Source of the DNA: Odiellus spinosus
Taxonomy: Eukaryota > Arthropoda > Arachnida > Opiliones > Phalangiidae
Assembly (NCBI GenBank): GCA_963920705.1
Contig: OY987234.1
Location: forward strand, 5,901,851-5,965,850
Reading direction: 5' to 3'
DNA: 64,000 nucleotides
Part shown: positions 12,208 to 22,791 of the stretch, piece after piece
Layout of the letters: every line of letters starts with the position of its first letter
Numbering within the stretch: the stretch's first letter is position 1
Program-made: the position numbers and the translations under genes
The notes under the pieces: generated by a model
Told to the model about the DNA's origin: nothing
What the model saw: the letters and a program-made list of their open reading frames with translations, nothing else
The model's database searches: none

Positions 12208-13440
12208 ACGATTTTCGATAGTTTTATTTGGAATTGAACTAGACATAATTCGTTTTCAATAGAATCTCTTTAGAGTTCGTATAGAATCCCCAAAGGTTAT
12301 TTTTTTAAAGACGATGATTATTTTTATACAAAATATGACGAGGTCACGAGAGGAGAAAATTGAGAGATGCGAAGATGGAGAAGAATAGATTGTTGATTTT
12401 ACTGATGTCAGAATATGATCACTACTTTCTTGTCTATGGATTTTAAACACGAGATATTCTTCCGCGATATAAATTATAACACTTTATATCTTTTCCGATT
12501 GACTCCACTGGGGTCTGCGTAAAAATGTCGCTCTCCCCTTTTTAATAGCGAGACCTAGATATATAAGCTGTCAATGCTCGTATAAGAGTTGGGTGGGGAA
12601 TCATCCGTCTCAATCTTTGAACGAATCCTTTTCTCATTGGAAAATATGTTTTTTGCGTGAAATATTCGCTCCTTACCGAGGCTTAAATTTTCTTCTACTT
12701 TGGAAAAAAAAAAAAAAAAAAAAAAAAAAAACTAACGAAGCGTTTTTTCACGCAACGAGGGGAAAATAAAAAAGATAAACTCGACGAGAAGGCCGGGGCG
12801 CCATCGAATGATTCGTCGGTGGCGCCACTCTGGTGGCAGGCGCCGGAAACGTCAACTTTCCACTAACCGGATTCTCCCCCGCTTACATAAACAGCTCGTA
12901 CGTAAAAATGGAAGCTCCCGTCGCTTATATAATTCTATAAATTTTCGGAAGCTCGACCGGGAATTAAAGAATATATAGCGCCATGGAAGAAAAAATATAC
13001 GACGGGGAAAGAGAATGAGAACGGGGGTTTGGGGGTCGTCTCCCCTTTGAAACCCCTTCTTTTATATAGGGCTTGCTTTTTTTTTATCCGCGCCATGAGA
13101 CGTTAAATTTTGAAGGCGCGGTGAAGGATGGCTGTAAATGCTCAATTGGATCAAAGGAGGGGGGGGGGGAGGGCTTGAGGGATGTAACACCAAAAATATA
13201 TGAGGGACCTACGTAAAGTTTGTTTACAAATATAATAAAGTGTGACGTTGTCATCGTTTTTTTTTCTATTAATTTTTTTTTTTTCAAAGGGATATGGATT
13301 ATATTTTCCCCGAGAAAGTGGAAAATTAAAATGTTACAAATATATGAACTGTTTTTTCCCCGCTTCATGACGTAAAATGTCTTTGGAATGCGTTTAGCAA
13401 TATCTTTGAAATTCCGTCTAAAGAGTTTATAATCATAGTC
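12208..13440. other. Intergenic, no gene seen
   Basis: Contains a 28-A run (12704-12731) and a short GC-rich inverted repeat around 12788-12822 (GGCGCCA with TGGCGCC). A 134-codon minus-strand open frame (13084-13488) has no recognisable feature and overlaps the next repeat. Confidence 0.45.
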
Positions 13441-13810
13441 AAAATCTATCGTTTTATTCCATAAAAGTAAGCAACACCCTGTTAGCAAAGGTCCAAGTAA
13501 ATGTATCGGCAGATTCTGATTCGAAACACTCTAGCGACCGCAGTTGGTGTAAATATTGAAATCCTAAGCGTCACACTTAGGAGAAATTCCGTAGTTAGGG
13601 GGGTGGATATAGGCAAGCGCGGCCCGCTTAGATTCCGTCCCTTTCTCCCTATTCAAAACATCGACGTAGAGTCCAAACCACTCGAGCCAGACAGGAGTGA
13701 AGCCTTTTTTGGCTATTTTTAACTGATGATGTATGACGTGAAACTGGACCTTTGCTTATAGTGTTAAGGTACGGGGCGTTGTTTACTTTTATGGGATGAA
13801 GTGATAAACG
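13441..13810. repeat. Family A miniature inverted-repeat element, copy 2
   Basis: Full-length copy. The left end CATAAAAGTAAGCAACACCC pairs with the right end, whose complement reads CATAAAAGTAAACAACGCCC. The interior matches 194-597, including CAAGCGCGGCCCGC and ACTGGACCTTTGCTTATAG. Confidence 0.65.
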
Positions 13811-13968
13811 TCTGTCCAAGTCAAGTTTTGTTCTGTTGAATTAAAAATATTTAGGGTAATTATAGTACCTTCTTAAGTTTTTGTATTACCTTCTATCAAA
13901 CTTTACTCTCACAATCGAACAAAAGGAGAAACTATTTTCAGGGAGAGATGTAGGGCTATATACGAAAT

Positions 13969-14308
13969 CAGAAGCCGATGAAACCCTCCTTTGAAGTCTA
14001 CTACTCTAATGTTCCATATAGCGCGCCTTTCTGTATGGGTAAAATTCCCAATTTTACGAGATCGGAGGGGTCCTACTTCATACCCCCCTGTCTACCGAAA
14101 ATTGGAAATTCTCTCTCTCCACATACGACGACGTTTTTTTTTGACGAACTCCAAGGCTGCTAGAGATATTCGCTCGACGAACTCCCGCTCCTAAAATATC
14201 TACCGTTAGGAGGCGTACGAATCGCGCTTTTTGAAACTAACCCATACAGAGAGGGGTAGACAAGACCAGGGAGTAATAGACTTCAAAGGAGGGTTTCATC
14301 GGCTTCTG
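13969..14308. mobile_element. Family E miniature DNA transposon, copy 1
   Basis: A 340-bp non-autonomous element. The ends are a 38-bp inverted repeat with one mismatch, starting CAGAAGCCGATGAAACCCTC. It is flanked on both sides by the 7-bp direct repeat ACGAAAT (13962-13968 and 14309-14315). The second copy (16875-17211) has its own 7-bp duplication, so 7 bp is the family rule. Known superfamilies with 7-bp targets include P and Dada; a CAG terminus recalls hAT, which normally makes 8 bp. No transposase inside. Confidence 0.9.
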
Positions 14309-14315
14309 ACGAAAT

Positions 14316-15830
14316 ATGATAAAACTGGGGTATGCGCGTTGGAATCAATTAAAAAAATCACAGCTTACTATGACGTCGTGATACTGATGTTAAATTCATT
14401 AAGAGGGTATCACGCTTTTCATTTATAAAGGTTGTTTTACACTTGAAATTTTGCATTACTACTGATTTTAAACGGTTAAATTGGTCAGGGAAAACCTAAA
14501 AAAAGCCAGGAAATTTTGAAAAGAAAATTCTGTGGCAACCCTGTAATGTTAAATATATATCAAAACTTTCCCCCCTATGCCTGACTTGAGTATAAACGTC
14601 TCATGTTACACGTATATCTTATGTCGTTCTTCGAACGATCGATAATCTTCCAATAACTCTAGCCTTATTCGAAATATGAAAATCATCCATTCCACGACAA
14701 TAATAAAGATACGAATGTTGAATTTTCCGCGCCTGGCACGGTTCGTTAAAAAACCTTTTTGCTTTAGCATTTGAGAACATAACCGTATATGGCTTTTTTT
14801 TCTAAGAATCTTAGAGTCGAACCTCGACGCTATAGAAAGAGAAGAGAGGCGAGGTGGGGGAGGGAGGGAACGGAAGAAAAAACCCAAATTTGCTCGCCAA
14901 AAGTAAGATTTTAAAAATCTACTCGCGTGTGGTTTGGCGTCGTCGTGAACGACCCGAACCGAGCTCGAAGGAAAAGTCCGAATACAGGTTTTAAACCGTA
15001 ATAGATGAAACCCGTCTCCCGTTAAGTCTTTTTTCCCCTAATATCGATTCATTCGGCTTATATTCGTGTACGGTGCGTCGTTCCGTCGCTTTTTAACGCG
15101 CGAGAAAGGTGAAGCGCGTGTTTTTTTCTCGGATAGACGGACTCATGGCGACTTTTCAGTGCGTAGAATGTTAAGGCTTCTTATTTCTCAAATAGAAAAA
15201 CGTAACCGAGATGGAGTAGTTACCCGTATATTCGTTGAACTTTCCAACTGATTCTGATAAAAACCTTTTTTACCTTCGATTGGCAGCGAATACGAAGCTA
15301 TAAAAGCTAGCGTCTATACGATTCGTTTACTCGGAGATAAAGAGACTGTACGGCTTTACGGGTGGTATTAATTCGAGATGAAATTGCAGATATATCCATC
15401 CTCTCGGCATCACCATCTTCATCCCCTTTTTCCCTCGAAGTTAAAATATAAAAAAAAATCTGCGAAGAAAAGAGAAATTTGAATAAAGAATTCGTCGGCG
15501 GCCTTACGCCGGAAATACGCGTTCGCCCGCCTTTCTCTTTACTATTTATATATATAAGAAGCGTATTTGCGCGCGCCGGATGAAGAGGCGAAAGTTTTTT
15601 TGAACTTTTCACGCGTTTCTCCGATCTTTATTTTCGTGGGAAAAAAATACGCCAAAGAAAAGCGAAAAAAATTCTATGAATATTATGAAAGCTTTATATT
15701 ATTTAGTATATTCGAATAAAACCTTAGAAACGGATGGATATTCCCCTAGAAAAAGTGTGTTTTTCAACGCGAATTAAACCCTTTCTTAGTTTGTAAAAGA
15801 ATATAGACCTTTCCTTTTATTTCTAGTTAG
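14316..15830. other. Intergenic, no gene seen
   Basis: No frame over about 100 codons and no motif recognised. Lies between the two family-E copies but shares nothing with them. Confidence 0.45.
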
Positions 15831-16412
15831 AAGCCGAGCCACGCAGTCGGAAAGCTTTTAGATATAGACAAATTCAAAAACTACTATACGCGGGGGTTTT
15901 CTGTACTATATTATAGAGAGCGTATCAGCCATGTCCGCCGAATTAGAGCCAATATAGTGGAAAGGCTAGAAGTAAGAGAATCTGGTTTAATAGACGATTC
16001 TTCTACACCCATTGCTTCAATAAGTTAGTTCAGGGATAATATTCGTGAGTTGAATGAAAGTATGTTAAGAAAGTTATTAGGTAATGCGAGTGGAAAAGTT
16101 ATACGGTATTTGATACTATCTAGCCTTTTAGTCTATTCGTTTTTTCAAGATGTACGGGATATTGTAAGAGAAGACGATTTAAGTCGCATTAAGGGCCGCT
16201 CTCGGAGTGATGTTAGTGTTAGTTTTTTTTTTTTTTTTTTTCATATGGGATTTGCTCCAGCTATCTTGGCTATTGTTACTAGTATAGCCTTTGTTAAAAT
16301 CTTCTATTCTTCAAGCTCAAAAAAGAAATGTTTTAGACCCAAGGATTTGAATAATGAATTCAAGAGAAAAGTAAACTTTTTCGCTTCAAACTCGCGAGTT
16401 TTTTCTTTTTAA
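15831..16412 (+). pseudogene. Decayed unknown ORF, membrane-type
   Basis: One frame stays open from 15831 to the stop at 16410-16412 except for a single TAG at 16026-16028. The translation has a charged first part (IRANIVERLEVRESG around 15936), then a charged helix-like stretch, a hydrophobic segment near 16100, and a second hydrophobic segment GFAPAILAIVTSIAFVKIFY at about 16249-16308 followed by SSSSKKK. The run of T at 16220-16240, coding poly-Phe, looks like a slippage product. No ATG precedes the TAG in frame; the first ATG after it is 16062. I do not recognise the family. The mixed composition looks more protein-like than the neighbouring frames, but chance cannot be excluded. Confidence 0.35.
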
Positions 16413-16751
16413 CTTAAGTGGATTGGATTTTCGACGAAAAAAAATGAAAATCCATCGATTTTTTTTTTTTGCTTCAAATCAAGAATTTTTTCTTAATTTT
16501 TCTCTAAAACGTTTCGAATATTTTAATGAGGTTTTTTTTCTCATTTTTTTCCTTGTTAAAAACTAGATACAATTCGCTTCCGAAAATTAATTTAAAAAAA
16601 CAACTTAAAGGGGTTTTATTTGATAGCTAGCGTTTGTTACGATTGATTAAATTTATTGATTAAATTTATGACATCCTAGTTATAGTTTTAAGATAATTCT
16701 GCCACAATTTAATTTCGTTTTTTTGATGCTTACAGCTCATTGATGCGCATG

Positions 16752-16825
16752 CTTCACGGAGTTTAGTACAGTGGAAGGCTTGCGAAGCGCTTCGCTATCT
16801 TTCCACTGTACTACACTCGGCGAAG
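16752..16825. repeat. Zero-spacer 37-bp inverted repeat (hairpin)
   Basis: Two 37-bp arms (16752-16788 and 16789-16825) meet with no spacer at GCGAAGC-GCTTCGC. The arms share CTTC ends and a perfect AGTACAGTGGAA core with a handful of mismatches. TA-CAGTGGAA and TTCCACTG-TA resemble mariner-style ends on a TA target, so a tiny foldback element is one reading; a transcribed hairpin is another. Confidence 0.7.
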
Positions 16826-16874
16826 TATGTCCATCATTGTTCTGGCTTTAAGCACGAATACCAATTCGCCAAAA

Positions 16875-17211
16875 CAGAAGCCGATGAAACCCTCCTTTCA
16901 AGTCTACTACTCTAATGTTCGATATAGCGCTCCTCTCTGTATGGGTAAAATTCACAATTTTACGAGATCGGAGGGGTCCTACTTCATCCCCCCTGTCTAC
17001 GGAAAATTGGAAATTCTCTCTCTCCACAAACGACGACGTTTTTTTGACGAACTCCGAGGCTGCTAGAGATATTCGCTCGACGAACTCCCGCTCCGAAAAT
17101 ATCTACCGTTAGGAGGCGTACGAATCGCGCTTTTTGAAACTAACCCATACAGAGAGGGGTTGTCAAGACCCGGGAGTAATAGACTTCAAAGGAGGGTTTC
17201 ATCGGCTTCTG
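16875..17211. mobile_element. Family E miniature DNA transposon, copy 2
   Basis: A 337-bp element in the same orientation as and very similar to 13969-14308, with the same CAGAAGCCGATGAAACCCTC ends. Flanked by the 7-bp direct repeat GCCAAAA (16868-16874 and 17212-17218), different from that of copy 1, so the two copies inserted independently. Confidence 0.9.
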
Positions 17212-17218
17212 GCCAAAA

Positions 17219-18002
17219 TTGAAATGACAATTTATAATTAAAAAAAAAAAAAAATAAATTGATGACGTAGTTTCGTTCACTTCATTAACGATACGTTTCG
17301 AATGAACGATTGGTTGGTTGCCCGTGCCAAAATGAGTGTATATAAAGTGTTGGTTCTATAATCGCCTCGCAATCACATGACGTAGAACGTCGGGATTAAT
17401 TTTTTAAGCCCCGTTTTCAATCAAGATTTTTAATTAGAGAAATTTACCTTAGTTATGACGAAAAAGTTAACATTTTGGGCCCAAAAAAATCTTGAGTTTC
17501 CAAAAAAGATGTTTCAAAGTTTCTATATGAATTATCGCGCGTGATAATTTTAATTATCTTTTCTAAAATTTCATTCGATATAAAAATCTCTAAGGAAACT
17601 TAAATTTTGTTTATCGAGTAAACGAAAGGCAAACTATTATCGTATAGTATCGTGGGGTAAATGTTCGAAACTTGAAGCCCTCACGCTCCGGGCTGATATT
17701 TAATCCCGTTATGAACAAAGTTTTAGGCTATTAAGCGGTCGAAATAACTGTAAACGGGCAGTTTGGTCAGAAAGGGTTTAACGTCGCGGCGCCAGCGTCC
17801 AGATATAAGCTATGTTACATTCTTACTAGGGAAGAAAACAATCGTTATAAAATCCTTGCGCCGCTGTATTTTTATACAGTTTAAAACAAGCGCTCTCATT
17901 TAAGCCAGATATCGCGTTTCAAATATTTTTTCGCAACCGTTGTTTTGGTCTCGAATAAGAATGTTATAAGCTGCTGGTGGAAAATGTTCTCGCGGGCCGC
18001 GC
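17219..18002. other. Intergenic with a family F fragment
   Basis: 17406-17500 matches the family F element at 25321-25488 (AAGCCCCGTTTTCAATCAA and the TTACCTTAGTT-TGACGAAAA stretch) but lacks its right end. The remainder shows no gene. Confidence 0.5.
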
Positions 18003-18322
18003 GTAGCAATCATAGATATGAAAAATAAGCTAGATCCACTACCCTCACGGCCAACCGGGGGGGAAAACGTCGGGAACCGAAGGCTGCCATTTGAGGGACA
18101 TTATGTATTTAGCGCCATCTAGTCAAGAAGGATCAGACACTTTAAAAGGGAAAAACCGCGGGAAATTTGAAGGGATGAATTCTCGTTTATGAAAGCGCGG
18201 GAAACCTAAAGATGCTAATAGGCCATTTGAGTAAAAGCAAAAGCGCGGGAAATTACAAAATGATTAAGCAACTTTTTGAGGTTTGAGAGCTTGGGTAAAG
18301 GCGAAATAATAGAAGACTAAAA

Positions 18323-18643
18323 ATGGTTAAAAGTTGTGCTTTTTGCAATGTAAACGCAATAAGAGAGTCGGGAAGGAACAAAAGTGTTCATTTCATAGGT
18401 ATAAAAAAACATTTTAATATAATCATAATGTACAATAACCGAGGTGCATTTTTATTATTAAGATTTCTTCTGGGCAATAGTGAGTTGCATAGAAAATGGA
18501 TAGCTGTGGTAGATCGAGACATTTGGAATCCATCTTCATATGATTCAGTGCGTAGTGAACATTTCCAGGAGGAAGAAATTTATGTTCAAAACGGAAAACA
18601 CTATCTTAGAGATAATATTGTTCCAACAAAGGTTAATAACTAA
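18323..18643 (+). pseudogene. THAP domain of P-type transposase, damaged
   Basis: A 106-codon frame beginning at an ATG. It keeps the THAP layout: C-x2-C near the start (codons at 18335 and 18344), HRKWI, a W-x-P motif (IWNP), SEHF and a terminal IVPTK resembling the AVPT box. THAP fingers bind DNA through a C2CH zinc site; here the third cysteine, normally just before S-x-H-F, is an arginine (VRSEHF, near 18551), so zinc binding should be lost. Residues about 27-50 look inserted relative to the usual 80-90 residue domain. The frame ends in TAA before the transposase body. In P elements this domain recognises the element's own ends. Confidence 0.8.
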
Positions 18644-18657
18644 AATTAAGTGGTTGA

Positions 18658-19446
18658 TTGTGCAAAAATAACGTAAAGGGATGGTGCGGGGAATACTTCT
18701 CCGGCTTCGTTGACTATGGCATATCGGATGCTCTTGGGACCTTTTGTGTTTGCTGGGATATGGTTTCCAATAACAGCCGAGATAGCCAAACTATTGCGTC
18801 ACAGGACTTTGGTATTTATGTTAGTAGCTATCAACTGTAGTTGGAAAATACCTCTTGGGTATTTCTTGCTTGATGGTACACCGGGCGGCTCTTGACGCAG
18901 CTTGTGAAAGAATGTTTAGCCAGGATCAACGCCACTGGAGTTAAGTGCGTGCCTTTGGTTAGCGACGGCTTAAGCATCAATTTAACTATGGCCAAAACAT
19001 TGGGAGCAAATTTGGATACAGAATATTTGGACCCCAGTTTCTCAAATCCTGCGAATCCAATGGGACATAGAATTTATTTAATCCTTAATGGAGGATTAAA
19101 ACAGCCATCAAAAAGTGTTTTACAAATCTGCGCTTTGACAGAGTCATACATTCGGCAAAACGTTTCTGTTGATATGAAATCAAAAAACATTTCACTATCC
19201 ATTGAAATTGCTGTTATGCGAAAGTTGGTAAATGCAAATGTATTTAGCGAGCTTCAAGAGCACATGTTCGATTTTGAAGTTGGTATCGAACACCATCGTA
19301 ATAGATTAATGAAAAACATTATTAATTTGTACGCAAAGGTTCGCCTTCACAAAATAGCCAAAGATAAGAACCTACAATTAAAAATGCAAGCCATTAGACA
19401 AAACTATCAAAATTATTTTTGTTTGAAGGGAAATAAAGCCTGTTAA
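18658..19446 (+). pseudogene. P-element/THAP9-like transposase body, frameshifted
   Basis: The body is spread over alternating frames. GEYFSGFVDYG is in one frame near 18685-18720; VFMLVAINCSWKIPLGYFLL and DG follow in another (18770-18880); then QLVKECLARINATGVKCVPL and VSDGLSINLTMAKTLGANL return to the first frame from 18892. These match the RNase H-like core of P-type transposases, the VSDG aspartate being a likely catalytic residue. Frame changes fall about 18730-18780 and 18880-18895. The first catalytic segment seems missing, and after HRIYLI the expected CHM(L)KL-type part is absent, so there is also an internal deletion. The end (19320-19446) is lysine-rich. Not functional as written. 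Confidence 0.8.
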
Positions 19447-19900
19447 ATACCTTTATAATTCCGCTTCCCTGTAATTTATTTTGTGGATTCTTTTCAACGC
19501 CGGTACATAAATCTTCTTTTACTAAAACTAACAAGTAGCATCCTAATAATATTAATTATAACAATAATAAAAGGAATCAGGAATCTAAAATAACGTTGCT
19601 TCCGTTACAACGGAGGCAAGAAATATAAAATTTTCAACAATATCTTTGCTTTCGGCTTTTATAGCAGACGAAATACGTGTTCGCCATATTTTAGTTTTTA
19701 TTCGTAGCATCAGATGGCGCGAGCATACACATGAAGGGGGTTGCTCAGATGGGGGCGAAAGTGAATTAAATAATTCAGTTCTCGCCCGTCAGATGGCGCG
19801 GAAAACGGATTGTCCCTCAAATGGCAGCCACCTGGGTCTGACGTACCCCCCCCATAGGGCAGTGGGTCTAGCTTATTTTTCATATGTCTATGGTAGCAAT

Positions 19901-20281
19901 TTCACGGCTGGACGCCGGTTAACGAGGTATAGTACCCCTAGCACCGAATGATCCCATTCCTACACCCCACCCCAGCCTTCCCAAAACCGTTCTCCATTCC
20001 ATATCCAAGCTAGAAAGTTAAGAAGCGACGTCCACCTATCTTTCAAGGGATACTCTCAGCCCCGAAATATACCTATTTTTTTAATTATTTAGACCACTTA
20101 TGAAAGTTCTATAAAAGGAATTCATAATTAAATCGATAGAAATCGATATCTCGCGCGAGAGGAATAGAATCGAAGAACAATTAATTTTTATTCGCGACCT
20201 GATAAATCCCAGTTTGATAAAAGTATTTAAAATTAAAGTGAGGGTCAAGCTTAAAATGAAATAAAACAAAGACCCTCCGAC
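19901..20281. other. Intergenic, no gene seen
   Basis: Flank of the P-type element; nothing recognised. Confidence 0.5.
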
Positions 20282-20773
20282 TATAGCTCGGAATTCGTAT
20301 AACTTTTGTTAGTTGAATAAGACCATCGTGAATGTCAATCGGATATTATCCGTTCGCGAAAACATATCCATTTCTTATTTGAGTTAACGTATACCCGAAT
20401 GTAACGGCAAACGTTTTGTTCGTACTCATTGTTATAGGTAATTAATACGTTATACGTTATTCATTCGCCGATAAAAAAAATGTGAAACTCGAGTTTCTAC
20501 GCGGATTTTAACCCAAAATTGAGATCTCGGTTTGTTATAATTAAGATTAAAATATAATTATTATATTTCTTTCTACACTGATTTCTAGAAACGTCATATT
20601 TTTATCTTCGCGTTAGCCATTCTTGGTATCCATTTGATACACGTCTGTTTATATATTTCGTGGTTTTATATTAACTGGGTCAACTTATCCGAGATTAAAA
20701 TATCTGAAAAAGGCCTGGTTATCAATGGATATCCGAAGTTATTCATTATCCGATTCCGAGCTCTACCTCCGAC
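20282..20773. repeat. Family B repeat, copy 3
   Basis: The clearest copy. Starts at TAGCTCGGAATTCG, contains AAGACCATCGTGAATGTCAA and CGAGTTTCTACGCGGATTTT, and ends ATTATCCGATTCCGAGCTCT. The first and last bases form a short inverted CTCGGAAT motif. Non-coding. Confidence 0.65.
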
Positions 20774-21983
20774 TAATTAAAAGACGCCCCTGTACCTTTG
20801 GCTTAATGAAATCCCCGCGACACGTGCTACGGCATTCACTCTCTAGAAACTATAACGCTAAATCTCTTTTTTGATAATTTTCACACTAGCACAATAGCTC
20901 GTGTCGTTGATATTCTCTGGCCAAACGTAATCTTTTAATTAGTCAAATTAAGCTTCTCATTTTAATTTAATATTATCTGATTTATCGCGCGATTCAGGGA
21001 CACTTCTCTTTTGTATTAATGACTCTTAATTATATTCAAAAATAACAGATCCCTTAAATTTTCATACGAAACAGATCCAACATTTTAAAACCAGATGAGT
21101 GAGTTAGGAAATCTTTCTTTATATTCGCTTATTAATTTATACTACATTCAATTTTGAAAATATAATAAGGTTAAACTATATAAAATATATTTTTCTATAA
21201 GTCTATATAAGCCAAGGATATACACTATCCCTTTTTTAAGATAGCCAGAGCTTAATTCCTTTTTCTGGAAAAATCCCCGGGCAGTCTTATATATATCCGC
21301 TGACGAACAAAATTCTTGGGCGAAAAGAGGCTAAAGAAGCGTCCGCCCACCCTCGCCCCCCCCCCACCTAGTCTCCCAATCCTACCTATATAAGAATGGT
21401 AGAAACGGAAAAAGGGTTGTAAAAGAAGAGTAGAAAGGGGGGAAACGAGCTGGCCGGTTAAGCCGAGCGGAAAATAAGAGTAGGGGAATGCTGTTCCTCT
21501 CGTCCAACCGTTCGTCCGACCCCTACCTCTTCCGCAATAATGTGAAATAGGCGAAAATTCTTCGTGTAGCTGTAAAAACAAGAAGCGAGCGAGGTAGGAA
21601 TAGGGCGACCTCTTTCTCCGTTCCAGCCTCTAGCTATATACGAATACAGATCGCGTTCCATATACGTTGAAAAGTTCTTGAAATTTTTATAGTCCTTGAA
21701 ATAGTTTTGTCTAGCTTGCCTCCGAGCTCGTTTCAACGGCAAACGACCGCTACTGTATAGCAGCTAGCTCCTTCTCGTATTATATAAGGAAGTTGACTTT
21801 TACGGGCCTATTTTTAATTTACGATTTTCACTCGGCGAAAAAAATGCGACGGAAAATAGCTTTTTCGTCGGAAATTTCTCGCGGAAGAACTAATTTTCGA
21901 AATTATCACTGTCCAATTTTTGTATAGCGACGCGTGTATTGGTTGACCCTTTAATAATTCGCTGACCTTTTGCTCCCATTTTG
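20774..21983. other. Intergenic, no gene seen
   Basis: Minus-strand open frames of up to 109 codons near 21252-21742 are basic and low-complexity without a motif. No repeat family recognised. Confidence 0.45.
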
Positions 21984-22791
21984 GAAATAAAACCATCGTG
22001 ATTGTCAATTAGATAATTATCCGTTCGCGATATTATCCGAATGTAACGGCAAACATTAGCTGCGTTCACACTACAGACTTTGAAACCGTTTTTAACCGTT
22101 TTGGAAAGGTCAAACTATAAAATTTTGGGGTCACCGTGTAGATCAAGAAACAAAATTAATATCTTAAAAGTCGATTTGAACATTCGAATCGGTTTGAAAA
22201 CGGTTCCAATGTGTCAAGTGTGAACGTAGCTATTGTTAAATACGAGTTCATTCATTCACCCACAAGAAAATTTGAAACTCGAGTTTCTTCGCGGATTTTA
22301 ACAAAAATTGTAGTAATTTAGTCGATGTTTTATTTTAATTTTGGTAGCTTTTAACTTTTACAATGGTTGTTTTTATCCAGATAGAGCAGGTAGTTGAAAA
22401 TTTTGGGTACAGAGAATATTGTACTCGTTATTCCGTGATTATCTACGGGTGGTCGGACATTACCCGCCACTCTCCGGCGATTAGCCGCGGGTGGACGGGT
22501 ATATCCCGCCAATGGTCGGAATTAGACTCTTCTGGACGGAATTGGTCACGTCGACTGACTTTGAATAACGTCTTTCATCTTTTAGACCAATCAAAGTTAT
22601 GGAAAGCAAAAGAGCTTGAAATACGCGCAAAAGTTCAATTTATAAAAAGATATACCTAAATTGGACACAGTTAATATTGGGAGAGTTTTCTTGGTCATTT
22701 TATAAAAAGTGGACGGAATTACGCGCCACCACCATAGCCTAGTTATCAGTGAATATCCAAAGTTTTTCATTTTCCGATTTCGAGCTCTAAC
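21984..22791. repeat. Family B repeat, copy 4, interrupted
   Basis: Family B sequence at 21984-22057, 22232-22340 and about 22735-22791. It is split by a family G element (22058-22231) and by about 390 bp of unrelated DNA (22341-22734) that I cannot classify. Confidence 0.55.
22058..22231. mobile_element. Family G miniature element inserted in family B
   Basis: 174 bp with ends AGCTGCGTTCACACT and, inverted, AGTGTGAACGTAGCT. The surrounding family B sequence resumes directly after it, and the trinucleotide ATT sits on both sides (22055-22057, 22232-22234), consistent with a 3-bp target duplication. Relatives at 24238-24411 and 59601-59772. Confidence 0.7.

Larger units (their letters stand above)
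18011..19892 (+). mobile_element. P-superfamily DNA transposon, non-autonomous remnant
   Basis: 1882 bp bounded by imperfect inverted repeats of about 80-90 bp (18011-18100 and 19811-19892). The ends read CATAGATATGAAAAATAAGC and its near-complement, the right end having two extra bases. It is flanked by the 8-bp direct repeat GTAGCAAT (18003-18010 and 19893-19900). An 8-bp target, CAT-starting ends and a THAP-plus-transposase gene inside all fit the P superfamily. Subterminal AGCGCCATCT (18111) recurs inverted near the right end as CAGATGGCGC. Confidence 0.92.

Noticed and set aside
12788..12822. GC-rich inverted repeat as a terminator or regulatory hairpin
   Set aside because: Short stem, no adjacent transcription unit.
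13969..17211. Composite transposon bounded by the two family E copies, carrying 15831-16412
   Set aside because: Each copy has its own target duplication and the outermost flanks do not match, so they inserted separately.
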